Positions 1 through 10,959 are shown, numbered from the stretch's first letter. The stretch is DNA of 64,000 nucleotides from Prorocentrum cordatum (GCA_963575745.1 CAUYUJ010017790.1:87001-151000); one strand, 5' to 3'. Numbers and translations are program-made. The notes: generated by a model from the letters alone, not told the origin.

Positions 1-665
1 CCTCTTCCCTCCTCCCCTCCTCTTTTTCCCTTTTCCTCCCCTCATCCTCCTCCTCCTCCTCCTCCTCCCCTCCTCCTCCTCCTCCCTCCTCTCCTCCTCT
101 CCTCCTCCCCCCCTCCCACCATTCATCCCTCCTCCTTCCCCCGCCTTGCCACACCTTTTACTCATCCTCTCTCCTCCTCTCCTCATCCTCTTCCTCCCTA
201 CTTTTCCTCCACCCCTCCTCTCCTCTTCATCCTCCTCCTCCCTCCTATCCTCCGTCCTCCTACTCCGTCCATCACCCTCATCATCCTCCTCCTCCTCATC
301 CTCTCCTCCTCCTCTCCTCCTCTTCCTCTCATCCTACTCCTCCTCGTCCGCCTCCGCCTCTACTCCTCCTCCTCTCTCCTCCTCATCCCCTCTTCATCGT
401 CTTCCCCCCCCTCCTCCTCCTCCCTCCACTCCTCCTCCTCCTCCTCCTCCTCTACACCTCATTCTCCTCTCCTCCTCCTCCCTCTCCCTTCCTCCTCCTC
501 CCCTCTCCTCCTCCTCCTTCCTTTCCTCCTCATTTCTCCTCCTCCTCCTCCTCCTCCTCTATCCCCTCCCTCCTCCTCCTCCTCCTCCTACTCCCCTCCC
601 CCCTTCTCCCCCTCCTCCTCCTCCTCCTCCTCCTCCTCCTCATCCTCCTCCTCCTCCTCATCCTC
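1..665. repeat. CCT-rich pyrimidine array
   Basis: Nearly pure C/T sequence built of interrupted CCT triplets. It gives long open frames of Pro, Ser and Leu in every phase, which is expected of an interrupted CCT array. No start context, domain or biased third position argues for a protein. Confidence 0.9.
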
Positions 666-675
666 CTGTTCTTCT

Positions 676-1046
676 TCTTAGCATTATTATTAGTATTATT
701 ATTAGTGTTATCATTATTAGTATGATTATTCTTCTTAGTATTATTATTATTATTATGATTAGTCATATTAGTAGTATTAAAATTACTATTAGTATTAGTA
801 GTATCATTATTAGTATGATGATTATCATTATTAGTATTAGTAGTATTATTAGGATGATTAATACTATTATGAGTATTAGTATTCGTCTTACTATTATTAG
901 TAGTATTATTATGGTTCGTCATCATGTTCTTGTTATTATTTTCTTCTTTGTAATACCATTATTATTAACATCAGCAGTGTTATTAGTAATATTATTATTA
1001 TTCGTCTGCTTCTTCGTATTATTAGTATGTTTGTTCGTCTTAATGC

Positions 1047-1090
<44 letters not shown>

Positions 1091-1292
1091 CTTCTTCGTT
1101 GTATTCTTCTTAGTAGTATCCTTCGTCGTCTAATCATTGTTATTTTTAGTATTCTTATGATTATTATTATTATGATTATTATCATTATTATTATTGTGAT
1201 GATGATGATGATGATTATTATTATTATGATTATTATTAGTATTATTATTATGAATATTATTATTAGTATTAATATTATTATTATTATTAATA
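676..1292. repeat. ATT/AGT-rich imperfect array
   Basis: About 600 bp of ATT triplets with interspersed AGT, ATG and CTT, including an uninterrupted ATT run near 1045-1085. It directly abuts the CCT array and contrasts sharply in base composition with the GC-rich unique DNA that starts at 1293. The long Ile/Ser/Met frame across it is a repeat translation. Confidence 0.88.
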
Positions 1293-1489
1293 ATTACCCT
1301 GGCGACGTACCCAACCCCTGCGCAAAAGCGGGGTGCAAATAGTTTAGGATACTTTATAAGGGGGCGATGACGGAGCGAGGGTTACATATGTCTGCAGACG
1401 GAATTCGGGAGACTCGCAGGACACTGGCTACAGGAAAAGGGCTTGATAAAGCTGATGATTTACAATTCCTGAGCACTCCTAGCCACTTC

Positions 1490-2775
1490 GAAAACGGGGA
1501 TCACAGCAGGCCTCGAAAGTGGCGACAGGTTCACAGATAGCAGCCCCGCAGGGACGGCGAGGTCTCATTTGAATCTGCCCGTGGCCCTCACTGTGCTGGG
1601 CCCCCCAGCAGGCCTCGAAAATGGCGGCAGTTTCGCAGATCGCAGCCCCCCAGGGATGGCGAGGTCTAATTTGAATCCGCGCGTGGCCCTCACTGTGCTG
1701 GGCCCCCCAGCAGGGCTCGAAAATGGCGACAGTTTCGCAGATCGCAGCCCCCCAGGGATGGCGAGGTCTAATTTGAATCCGCGCGTGGCCCTCACTGTGC
1801 TGGGCCCCCCAGCAGGCCTCGAAAATGGCGACAGTTTCGCAGATCGCAGCCCCCCAGGGATGGCGAGGTCTAATTTGAGTCCGCGCGTGGCCCTCACTGT
1901 GCTGGGCCCCCCAGCAGGCCTCGAAAATGGCGACAGTTTCGCAGATCGCAGCCCCCCAGGGATGGCGAGGTCTAATTTGAATCCGCGCGTGGCGCTGGGC
2001 CCCCCAGCAGGCCGGCCTCGAAAATGGCGACAGTTTCGCAGATCGCAGCCCCCCAGGGATGGCGAGGTCTAATTTGAATCCGCGCGTGGCCCTCACTGTG
2101 CTGGGCCCCCAAGCAGGCCTCGAAAATGGCGACAGTTTCGCAGATCGCAGCCCCCCAGGGATGGCGAGGTCTAATTTGAATCCGCGCGTGGCCCTCACTG
2201 TGCTGGGCCCCCCCCAGCAAGCCTCGAAAATGGCGACAGTTTCGCAGATCGCAGCCCCCCAGGGATGGCGAGGTCTAATTTGAATCTGCGCGTGGCCCTA
2301 ACTGTGCTGGGCCCCCCAGCAGGCCTCGAAAATGGCGACAGTTTCGCAGATCGCAGCCCCCCAGGGATGGCGAGGTCTAATTTGAATCCGCGCGTGGCCC
2401 TCACTGTGCTGGGCCCCCCAGCAGGCCTCGAAAATGGCGACAGTTTCGCAGATCGAACCCCCAGGGATTATGGCGAGGTTCTCTCCTAATTGAAATCCGC
2501 GCTGGCCCTCACTGTGCTGGGCCCCCCAGCAGGCCTCGAAAATGGCGCAGTTTCGCAGATCGCAGCCCCCCAGGGATGGCGAGGTCTAATTTGAATCCGC
2601 GCGTGGCCCTCACTGTGCTGGGCCCCCCAGCAGGCCTCGAAAATGGCGACAGTTTCGCAGATCGCAGCCCCCCAGGGATGGCGAGGTCTAATTTGAATCC
2701 GCGCGTGGCCCTCACTGTGCTGGGCCCCCCAGCAGGCCTCGAAAATGGCGACAGTTTCGCAGATCGCAGCCCCCC
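1490..2775. repeat. 102-bp tandem minisatellite, about 13 copies
   Basis: The phrase GGCGAGGTCTAATTTGAAT recurs at about 1556, 1658, 1760, 1862, 1964, 2061, 2163, 2267, 2369, 2472, 2578 and 2680. The spacing is 102 bp in most intervals, with single steps of 97, 103, 104 and 106. The unit contains CCCCCCAGCAGGCCTCGAAA and ATGGCGACAGTTTCGCAG. Because 102 is divisible by 3, the array reads as a 34-residue peptide repeat on both strands, but the indels break every frame. It ends where a CCT array begins. Confidence 0.95.
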
Positions 2776-2869
2776 GCAGGCAAGACAGGAAAAGGCGGGA
2801 GGCGGGAGAAGGGACGCGACCACACTGCTCTATTCAAAACGAATACCCAACAAGGAGGGTTGGGAATAA

Positions 2870-3134
2870 TCTTCCTCCTCTCCTCCTCGCCGTCCTCCTC
2901 TCTCCTCCTCCTCCTCCTCCTCCTCCGCCGCGCGCCGCCTCCGCTCCGCCTCCTCCTCATCCCTGTCCTCCTCTCCTCCTCCTCCTCCTCCCTCCTCCCC
3001 TAACCTCCTCCTCCTCCTCCTCCTCCTCCTCCTCCTCCTCCTCCTCCTCCTCCTCCCCCTCCTCCTCCTCCTCCCCCATCCTCCTCCTCTTTCTCCTCCT
3101 CCTCCTCATCATCATCCTCCTCTTCTTTTCCTCC
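2870..3134. repeat. CCT array
   Basis: Interrupted then nearly perfect CCT triplets, with the longest pure run at about 3005-3054. The array follows the 102-bp minisatellite directly. Confidence 0.9.
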
Positions 3135-3460
3135 TCCGCAGCGCGACTCGGCGCGTCTCCAGGTCAGCGCGGACGCCCGGCGCGCCTGACGGCGCACCGC
3201 AGGCGGTCGGCGCGGGAGCCCCCTGGGCCCCCGGGGAATCCAGCTTCCGTTTCAGGGGGGGGGAAGAAGGGAGGCCGCCATGTCCTTCCCACATCCCGAA
3301 GCCGGACAAAGAGGAGGAGAAACGGAAAGGTGAGCGGCAAGGCTATTCTGCCGATCGTGATGTTTATGCCGACGGCGTATCCTGCCGGCAACACCTTTAC
3401 TCGGGGTGCTTGTCGGCAGCGCTGGAATCGAAGTACGGAGTTAGCATTGTAAAGGTAGTT
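3135..3460. other. Unique GC-rich spacer, no gene recognised
   Basis: Non-repetitive sequence between the CCT array and the heptapeptide tract. Short open frames exist on both strands but none shows a recognisable domain. Confidence 0.4.
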
Positions 3461-5273
3461 CAACGCTGTAGCGTGATAAGCATGTGGCAGTAGCCTGCCA
3501 ATACCCCCTGCGCTCTACGGAGCGCCGCGCGCTGGAGCAGGCAAGTAGTGCCATCCAGCCAGCGGACCGTGGCGGACGTCTCGCTCAGCTTCTCCCCAAC
3601 GCAGTCGTGGCACGTCTTGCCGAGCCTGCCCTGTACTGCGTCGCCGATGGCAATCGGCTTCCTGACGTTCCGGGGCTGCCAGCTGCGGCTCGGTTGAGCT
3701 GCCTCCGGCAGGACTGGGGTCCCAGGTTGTCTGCTGTCCTGCGTCTTCTCGCTGCCAGTGGGCGCCCTCCTCGCGCGGTTCCGCCCGTTGCTCTCGAGGC
3801 TCCGGTGGCTGCTCTTGTAGCTCAGCTGGTGGCTCCCGACCGACGCTCTGCTCGCGGCCATCGTCGCTCAGCTGGTTGCCCTCGTGGCTCAGAAGGCGGC
3901 CCAGCTGGTGGCCCTCGCTGGTCTGCGCGTGGCCCGTGCAGTAGAGCTCGTCGCCCTGGTAGCTCTGCGGTAGGCCATCGCAATTTTCCCTGTAGCCCTC
4001 GTAGCTAAAGTTGTGGCCCTCGCAGCATAGCAGGTGGACCTGTCAGCTGAGCAGCTGAGCTAGTGTCTCTCGAAGTTCAGCTCGTGGCACTTCCTGTTCA
4101 GCTCGTCGTCCAAGTAGCTTCGCGGCAGGCTCTCGAAGCTTTGCCCATGGCCCGCGTACCTCAGGTTGTGGCCCTCGTAGCTCAGCAGGTGGCCCTCGTA
4201 GCTGAAACTGAGCGTATGGCCCTCGAGGGTCTGCTCGTGGCCCTTGCAGTTGAGCTCGTCGCCCTGATAGCTCTGCGGGAGGCTCTCGCAGTTCTGTTCA
4301 TGGCCCGCGCAGCTCAGGTTGTGGCCCTCGTTGCTCAGCAGGTGGCCCTCGTAGCTGAACTGGTGGCTCTCGAAACTCTTCTCGCTGCCTTTGCAGGTCA
4401 GCTCGTTGTCCAGGTCGCTACGCGGGGGGCCTTCGTAGATCAGGTTGTGGCCCTCGTAGCTCAAACAGATGTACCCTCGTAGCTGAGCTGGTGGCTCTCG
4501 AAGCTCTGCTTGCGGCATTTGCAAGTAAGCTCGCTGTCAAAGTAGCTGTGCGGGCGGCTTTCGTAGTTTTTGCTTGTGGCCCTCGTAGCTCAGACGGTGG
4601 CCCTCGTAGCTCAGCCGATGGCCCTCGTAGCCGAGCTGGTGGCGCTCGCAGGTCTGCGCGTGGCCTTTCTGTAGAGCCCGTCGTCCTGGTAGTTCTGCGG
4701 GAGGCTCTCCAATTCCTGCTCGTGGCCCGCGCAGCTCACGCTGTGGCCCTCGTAGCTGAGCAGGTTGCCCTCGTAGCTGAGCTAGTGTTTTTCGAAAGTC
4801 TGCTTGTAACCCTCGTAGCTCAGAACGTGGCGTTGGTGGCCCAACCGGTGGCCCTCGTAGCTCGGCGGCTGGTGGCTCTCGTAGCTCAGCAGGTGGCCCC
4901 TGTAATTCTGCGTCGCGCTCTGTCCAAAAGCCGTGCTCCTCGTAGTCCTCCTCCTCGTCTGCCTTCTCGTTCTCCTTATCATCTGCCTCCTTCGCCTCCC
5001 AGCGGTTTCAATCGGAACCGTCGGCTGCCAGGTCGTTGTGCTTCGCTCTAGGGTTGCCTGCCGGTGGCCCTCGAAACTCGGCTGGTAGCTCTCGTAGCTC
5101 TGCTGGGGCCGCCCCACTAGCTCTGCTCGTAGCCCTCGCAGCTCTTTTTCTTGCCGTCGCAGCTCTGCTGGTGGCCCTCGAAGCCTAACCCGTGGCGCTA
5201 GAAGCACTCCTTCCTGCTGTCGTAGTTCAACTGGTGCCCTCCGGAACTCAGCATATTGGCTTCCGTAGAACAT
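3460..5273 (-). pseudogene. Broken tract encoding SYEGH-type heptapeptide repeats
   Basis: Read on the minus strand, three open stretches (5273-4782, 4524-4060, 3861-3460) consist largely of seven-residue units such as SYEGHLL, SYEGHNL, SYEGHQP, SFESLPQ and SYLDDEL. They come from a roughly 21-bp unit that reads TAGCTCAGCTGGTGGCCCTC on the plus strand. Part of the same DNA read one frame over gives an alternative repeat (ELRGLRAEL, QLRGPPAELR, visible at 5230-5080). The stretches lie in at least two frames and are separated by stops, so I treat the tract as a decayed repeat-protein gene or a coding-derived minisatellite. The 3861-3460 end carries a non-repeat segment (VGEKLSETSATVRWLDG). Function unknown. 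Confidence 0.45.
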
Positions 5274-5274
5274 C

Positions 5275-5655
5275 TGTAAGGGCGAACCAACCTTGTAGTA
5301 TGCGCCCTGGTTGTTGCAGCATTCCTGGCCGTACTGGTCGTGCTGGACATGGTCGCGGTTCTTGCCAGTGCCGCGCGAGCACTTCTTTGACGATGTACTT
5401 CGCCTCTGGCGCAGGCGTTTTTGAAGCTGTCGTCAGGGTCCTTTGTCTTCTGCCCTTGAGTGCCTGTGCGTAGGGCTTCACCTGAGTGCACACCGCCGTC
5501 GTGGGGTCGTCCTTGCTGACGCACTTGGTGTCGTACGTGTTGTTGTTGTAGGCGGCAGTGGTGACGATCATGATGTCTTGTGCGTGGGGTTGGAGCCCGT
5601 GCCTCACACAATACCCCATCCGCTTGAAAGCTGCCGCTGATCTCAATCTCGGCAT
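5275..5655 (-). pseudogene. Possible N-terminal cysteine-containing part of the heptapeptide gene, frameshifted
   Basis: On the minus strand a plausible start at 5655 (MPRLRSAAAFKRMGYCVRHG) runs into a hydrophilic, cysteine-bearing segment (TTAAYNNNTYDTKCVSKDD, then TAVCTQVKPYA). Continuity then needs one frame change to DPDDSFKNACARGEVH and another to HDQYGQECCNNQGAYYKVG, which leads directly into the SYEGH tract at 5273. Four cysteines with Asn/Asp-rich spacing suggest a secreted or structural protein, but I do not recognise a family. The frame breaks could be decay, introns or assembly error. Confidence 0.3.
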
Positions 5656-5734
5656 GGCGTCCTCTTGGCCTCGTTCACGACGCGCGCGCAGCCACCGTTG
5701 CGGCGGCGCGCTGAAGCCAGCGACCCCCCGTGGG

Positions 5735-6540
5735 TTCTTCAGCATCAGCATCAGCATCATCATCATCAGCATCAGCAGCATCATCAACAATATCATCATC
5801 AGCTGCATAATCATCAGCATCATCATCAGCATCATCACCATCAGCTTCATCATACTCACCATCATCATCATCATCAGCATCATCAGCATCATCATCAGCA
5901 TCATCAGCATCATCATCATGACCTCCGTCGTCATCATCATCAGCAGCAGCATCCTCGTTGTCGTCGTCATCATCGTCGTCATAATCATCATCTTCATCAT
6001 CATGATCATCATCATAATCATCGTCATCATCATCAGCATCATCAGCAGCCACGCCAGCATCACCATCATCATCAGCAGCATCATCATAAGCATCAGCATC
6101 ATCATCGTCATCATCGGCATCATCCCGCGCATCCTCATCCTACGTACTTCTCATTATTATGATCATCGCCTGCAGCAGCAGCGTCATCAACATCAGTGTC
6201 ATCATCATAATCGTCATCAGCATCGGCGCCGTCGTCATCATCAGCAACATCATACTCATGGGCATCATCATCATCATCAGCAGCAGCATCATCATGATCA
6301 TCCTTACTATGATCATCATGATCATCACCACCATCGTCACCATCACAAGCATTAGCATCATCAGCATTAGCATCAGCATCAGCATCAGCATCAGCATCAG
6401 CATCATCATCATCAGCATCAGCATCACCATCAGCAGCATCAGCTGCATAATCGTCACCATCAGCAGCACCATCCTTATCACCATCATCGCCATCATCATA
6501 ACCATCATCAGCATCATCACCATCATCATCAGCATCATCA
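5735..6540. repeat. ATC/CAT/CAG imperfect trinucleotide array
   Basis: About 800 bp of CAT and CAG triplets (CATCATCAGCATCATCAG pattern). All frames are open on both strands as poly-His/Gln, poly-Ile/Ser, poly-Asp/Ala or poly-Met. It joins a CCT array at 6541 without a spacer. Confidence 0.92.
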
Positions 6541-6710
6541 TCTCCTCCTCCTCCTCCTCTTCCTCCTCCTCCTCCTTCTCCTCCTTCTTCTTCTCCTCCT
6601 CCTCCTCCTCCTTCCCCTCCTCCTCCTCCTGCTTCTCCTCCTCCTCCTCCTCCTCCTCCTCCTCCTCCTCCCCCTCCTCCTCCTCCTCGCCCCTCCTCCC
6701 TCCACGCCTC
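6541..6710. repeat. CCT array (left arm of a CCT/GGA inverted pair)
   Basis: CCT and CTT triplets. With the GGA-rich array at 6891-7160 it forms a potential inverted pair flanking a short GC-rich segment (6711-6890). Confidence 0.9.
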
Positions 6711-6890
6711 GCCGCCAGGCCCCCCCCCCAAAAAAAAACTCCTCGGCGGCCCCGCGGCGCGCCCCGCCGCCCCCCTCGGCGACGCCGCCCCGGCCCGCGG
6801 CGCGCCGTGCAGCGGCACCACGCGGAGGCGCGGGATGGGTGAGGGGGGGGGTCTGTGGCGCCGGCGGCGCGCGCGGCCGCCGAAGGGGGG

Positions 6891-7160
6891 GGGGGAAGGG
6901 GGGAGGCGGAGGAGGGAGGGAGAAGCGAGCGAGAGAGAGGAGGAGGAGGAGGAGGAGAGGAGGAGGAGGAGGAGGAGGAGGAGAGATGGGGGAGAGGGAG
7001 TGGGAAGAGAGGGGGGGGGAGGAGGCGGGGGAGGGGGGGGGAGAGGCGGAGGAGGAGGACAGGAAGCGGAGGAGGGCGGGAGGAAAGGGGGGCGTGGATG
7101 GCAAGGGGGGGGCTGCGGAAGGGGCGGTGAGGCGGAGGTGGGGGGCGGGGGGAGGGAGAG
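6891..7160. repeat. GGA/GGGG purine array (right arm)
   Basis: GGA triplets and G-runs on the plus strand, the complement of the CCT array to the left. Large open frames on both strands here are Arg/Glu/Gly or Pro/Ser repeats. Confidence 0.9.
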
Positions 7161-7979
7161 GGGGAAGGGGTGTTGGAATCGTCCTTTCGCGAAGCGACAA
7201 AATAGGAAGAATGTATGAGGCTTCTGGTGCGATGCTCTGGCCACAGCCCGTCAACGATCCTTTTGAAATAACAATGTCGAAATGTATGGGTTCTATATGT
7301 GCACACTCGACGGCCAAGGCCCGAGCTTGCCAAGAGGAATAACATCGGCACGCTACGCAAGAGCTTCAGGCCAGAAGGAAACCTTAGGTTATGTGAAGAA
7401 TGCAACACACACGCTGTTTTTTTGGGAGGCGAACCCACGGCTTCTCTCAGCGTGGCGGCCGTTTGCACACACGCTGTGCGCAGCGCCGAAAAGAGCAACA
7501 GTTGTTGGGGCTTGCGAGGTCGAGGATCGGCGAGGTCGAGGATCGGCGATCATGGGGCCCATGGTTACTCTCAACAACCTCCAGCGAACTAGCCCAGCTC
7601 TTTTCCCCATGCAGTGCGACACGCGTCCACTCCGAGGAGGGCACTCTCCAAGTGTCGGCAGCTTCCCCTGCAAACTCATCAGCATGCCCCTTACCACCTG
7701 CCTACCGCGACGCAAGACCTCGGGCTGCAGCTTCTCCCCTCGACAAGTGCAAGCTCGTGAGAAGAACGATGACAGTATTGGCGCCTGTCACATGATGCAT
7801 GCGCGTGCTTCCCGATGGCCGCCCACAAGCCGATGTCAGGTTGGACAGGCCCTGGATGGAGATAGGCTCTGCCTCGCCAGCTCTTGTTTATCGACTCCGT
7901 CGTTGTCTGTAAGGTATGTGATCAGGCCACGTGCACGTCGAAGGACATACCCTAAGACTGGCGCATCCCATCTGTAATC
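7161..7979. other. Unique flank of the copia insertion, no gene recognised
   Basis: Non-repetitive sequence with an open frame at 7282-7977 (+) that has no recognisable motif. Joining this flank to 14671 onwards reconstitutes the empty site, with one CCGTC. Confidence 0.4.
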
Positions 7980-7984
7980 CCGTC
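7980..7984. repeat. Target-site duplication CCGTC (left)
   Basis: CCGTC immediately outside the left LTR. The identical pentamer lies at 14666-14670. Five-bp duplications are typical of copia integrases. Confidence 0.9.
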
Positions 7985-8077
7985 TGATATACGGCATGTC
8001 CGCTTCTCAGCTTGAGTAAGATATGGCAATGGTAACAATAAGCGTCACGGCATGCATATCCGAGTGCTACCCGATCA
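7985..8077 (-). repeat. 3' LTR of the copia element, 93 bp
   Basis: On the plus strand it starts TGATATACGGCATGTCC and ends CTACCCGATCA. It aligns without gaps to 14573-14665 with four substitutions. At 93 bp it is unusually short for an LTR. Confidence 0.95.
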
Positions 8078-8090
8078 GCCCTCCTCGCCG
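8078..8090 (-). promoter_or_regulatory. Polypurine tract
   Basis: The minus strand reads CGGCGAGGAGGGC directly before the 3' LTR. This is the expected place and composition of the plus-strand DNA primer. Confidence 0.65.
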
Positions 8091-8249
8091 CCGCGTCGAG
8101 CTCCCTCGAGACTCGACCCAGGCGACCTCCGGGTTGCTCCAGCGAAGCTGAAATGAAAAACTCGCACGCCTCGCCACATGCAACCTCAAAGAAACATGCC
8201 TGCGTACATGAAAACACAGTCGCCTGCCACGGGCGACATCAAACGAAAG

Positions 8250-10958
8250 TCACGCCTGCACCTCTTCTTTGCCCTCGGGCTCGCAAGCTAGGTCAGGCTC
8301 AAGCAAGTTGCCTGCGACCGCGAGAGAAGGGTCAGACTTGCCCGCAGCCACGAAAAATCCCAGCAGTCCCAGCATCTCATCCAGCTCCTTTTGCGCCAGA
8401 TGCTTCGTACCGAGATCTGCCACGTTGACTTTGCCGAGCGTCTTGGAAAGGATGACACGACGCTTGGTTACATGACGCTGGAGCCAGAGAGTCTTTGTCT
8501 CGATGTGTCGGATGCGCCCTGCCCCTCGGCGGTGCGCGATCCCACTGGCGGCCGTAGCGTCGCCAGCCAAACGTAGCTCCAGCTCGTATCCCATGTCGCG
8601 CGCCAACGAGACCAGGCCGATCCCGCAGGACGCAGTGTGCACTAGAGCATGCCACTCGGCCTCACCTGAGCTGAGAGCCTCACTGCCTTGGGTCGCACTG
8701 AAGACTCGGATCATGTGATCTCCCAGCTGGAAGACTCCGCAGCTCGTACTCTTCCCTGTCCCCAGGCAGCCGGCGAAGTCGCTGTCCGAGAAGCCCTTGA
8801 GCACACCTGACCCTCGCTGGCGTCGGAATCTCTGAACCAGCCTCGGACGGCCCAGGAGATACCTGGCAATCCTCTTGACTAGCTCCATGCCGTGCTCACA
8901 CGGCTCGCGCCTGCACTTCGCTGCCTCCTTGACTGCGTACTTGATGTCCGGGCGGTCCTCGCTGAGATAGCTGGCTCGCATGACCAGGCTGCGGTAGCGA
9001 GTCGCCTCCTCGCCCTCCAGGACCCTGCCGCGGTCCACGCTCTTGGCCTTCACTCCTGGCGTCGAGAGGGCCTTGGACCCGCGCCAGAGGTTCAGCTGCT
9101 GCATCATGATGAGCGCGCGGCGGGAGTCAGCCTCGAGCTCCACATCACCTCTCGAGGTCCAGCAGAAGACGCGGTTCAGGCAGACCACCTCCTGAACATC
9201 ACCAGCACTCTTGTTGGGTCCCAACACGCCCTCGAGCTTGGCCCACGCGCACTTCTGCAGCTCGCGGTAGAACTCCAGGTTGTCGGCGCGGGAGCCCTTC
9301 AGCGCGAAGTTGTCGCCGTAGACGTAGGCCGCGAGCTTGCCGTCGCCTCTGCGGTATATGCAGGGATACCACACGCCACAGGAGAAGCCCATCTTGCCCT
9401 CCAGCGTCTCACGGACCAACAGCTCGAAGTTCTGGCCCGCGTCGCAGCAACCGTAGAGGCACCTGACCAGCAGCCCGCACACGCTGGGGTCAGCTGAACG
9501 AGGATCCTCCGCAGGAAGCTTCACCCACAACTTCCGCTTCATCTCGCAGTGCGGGTGAGCTCTAGTGACGACCAGGAACATGAGGACGTGCTGGTCCTCC
9601 TCGGCGTCCCTGGGCGAGCAGCAGAAGGAACTCAACATCCTGAGAGCCTCATACGGGGGTGTCGCACTGAACGTCTGCGAGGGGCCCCCCAAGTCCATGC
9701 TCGTGCGGTAGCGTGTCTCCGCCACGCTCAGCCTGCAGCGGACGTTGGGCTTGCGGTCGTCACCCTTGTTGACGTCAACCCAAATCATGGGCACCGGGGC
9801 GCGCCCGGTCTCCTCGCGGCAGCGCTGCTTGGTGTCGTACACGTAGGCGCCCAGGCCGCGGAGAAACTCCATCTCCTCCTTGCGGCCAGCTGCCACGAGC
9901 TCGGGGTCCAGAGCGGCCCCGCTGATGTTGTGGACGATCTCCGTGTAGTACTCGGGGTAGGCGTCCCAGATCGGCGGCTCGCCCAGGTGCGGCCCAGCCT
10001 CCAGCGCACCCAGCTGGCCGCGGGCAATCGCCTCACGACGCAGCCCACGCAGCACCGCAGCCACACGCTTCGGTGGGTACCGCTCGATGATGCGCATGTC
10101 ACGCCGACCTAAGCCGACCGTCTGGCAATGCCTAGCACACCCAGGACACCGACGCGTCAGCTCTCGGGCTATCTCGGCGGAGTTGGTCAACCATCCCGTG
10201 GGCTTCTTGACAAGCGCCGGGCCGACAGCATCGGTGCACCACAACCCATGCGCACATTGATCGCACTCTACGTAGTGTGCTCCTGCCATCTCGGCGATCT
10301 CTCGGATCATCCAGAGACGCCAACTCCTCGATGATGCTGGCTGCTCGTGCAAGAAGAGGCGGCCAGCCTTGATCTGCTCTTTGCAGCGCTCGGCACAGAA
10401 GACCAGGTGGACAACGCCTCGCTCCATGATGGCGTTGACGTCCACACCCTGGATGACGTTAAGGGCCTGCAGGTCCGACCACGGCGCACACATCGGGCTG
10501 CCAGTGATCAGCAGGAGCTGTTCCAGCTCGATGGTGGCCTGCGCCCGCTGCCTGTCGCCCTCCTGGCTGAAGTCGTAGCCGGTCCTGATGTCGCAGGCTG
10601 TGCCGGGCTCGAGGTCGAACGCACTCGACCGAGATGTGAACCGTCCTGGTCCGCGCAGCTCGCTGACGGCCACCCTCCAGTCGCCGAAAGCCGCCAGCAG
10701 CGCGCAGAGCTCCAGGGAGTCCGCGCCCATGGCATCCCCAGCTCCAGGCGGCGCCTGGAGGAGCCCGCTCGACCCAGCAGCCTGCGCCTGAGGCGTGGCT
10801 GGCGCCTGCGCGGGCGTCCTCGGCTGCTCGCCGCTGATCGCTGGCGCGAGGGGTGCTGGACCGCCTGTCGCCGCGAGGCGGCGCCTCGATGCCTGCGGCA
10901 ACTCCGCGGGCGAGCCTCGACGCTCAGCAGCTCGTCGGCCAGGTCGCTCGATCCCCAT
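8250..10958 (-). CDS. pol: copia Pol: reverse transcriptase and RNase H
   Basis: This 902-codon open frame encodes the C-terminal Pol. The N-terminal third holds the segment that in dinoflagellate copia proteins links integrase to RT (cysteine-rich CDQCAHGLWC, KPTGWLTNSAEIA, RRCPGCARH). The copia RT domain follows (MIWVDVNKGD, LLVRCLYGCCDAGQNF, YVYGDNFALKG). RNase H follows with GFSDSDFAG, SSGEAEWHALV and the AGDATAA/IRHIETKTLWLQ segment, so its acidic residues are present. The RT catalytic box reads YGDN instead of a YxDD form; loss of the second Asp would normally abolish polymerisation. The frame overlaps the integrase frame in a low-complexity linker around 10960-11050, one frame change (-1 type) away. 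The first Met at 10958 is unlikely to be a true start. Confidence 0.9.
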   Translation of the reverse strand: MGIERPGRRAAERRGSPAELPQASRRRLAATGGPAPLAPAISGEQPRTPAQAPATPQAQAAGSSGLLQAPPGAGDAMGADSLELCALLAAFGDWRVAVSELRGPGRFTSRSSAFDLEPGTACDIRTGYDFSQEGDRQRAQATIELEQLLLITGSPMCAPWSDLQALNVIQGVDVNAIMERGVVHLVFCAERCKEQIKAGRLFLHEQPASSRSWRLWMIREIAEMAGAHYVECDQCAHGLWCTDAVGPALVKKPTGWLTNSAEIARELTRRCPGCARHCQTVGLGRRDMRIIERYPPKRVAAVLRGLRREAIARGQLGALEAGPHLGEPPIWDAYPEYYTEIVHNISGAALDPELVAAGRKEEMEFLRGLGAYVYDTKQRCREETGRAPVPMIWVDVNKGDDRKPNVRCRLSVAETRYRTSMDLGGPSQTFSATPPYEALRMLSSFCCSPRDAEEDQHVLMFLVVTRAHPHCEMKRKLWVKLPAEDPRSADPSVCGLLVRCLYGCCDAGQNFELLVRETLEGKMGFSCGVWYPCIYRRGDGKLAAYVYGDNFALKGSRADNLEFYRELQKCAWAKLEGVLGPNKSAGDVQEVVCLNRVFCWTSRGDVELEADSRRALIMMQQLNLWRGSKALSTPGVKAKSVDRGRVLEGEEATRYRSLVMRASYLSEDRPDIKYAVKEAAKCRREPCEHGMELVKRIARYLLGRPRLVQRFRRQRGSGVLKGFSDSDFAGCLGTGKSTSCGVFQLGDHMIRVFSATQGSEALSSGEAEWHALVHTASCGIGLVSLARDMGYELELRLAGDATAASGIAHRRGAGRIRHIETKTLWLQRHVTKRRVILSKTLGKVNVADLGTKHLAQKELDEMLGLLGFFVAAGKSDPSLAVAGNLLEPDLACEPEGKEEVQA

Positions 10959-10959
10959 C

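Noticed and set aside
1490-2775. CRISPR-like array
   Set aside because: Units are contiguous 102-bp near-identical copies without variable spacers; this is a minisatellite.
6135-7498. Large minus-strand frames of 369 and 452 codons
   Set aside because: They traverse ATC, CCT and GGA arrays; the only non-repeat parts (7180-7498) have no known motif.
8892-9497. Plus-strand 201-codon frame over the copia RT
   Set aside because: Shadow of the minus-strand RT; the minus frame has unmistakable RT and RNase H motifs.
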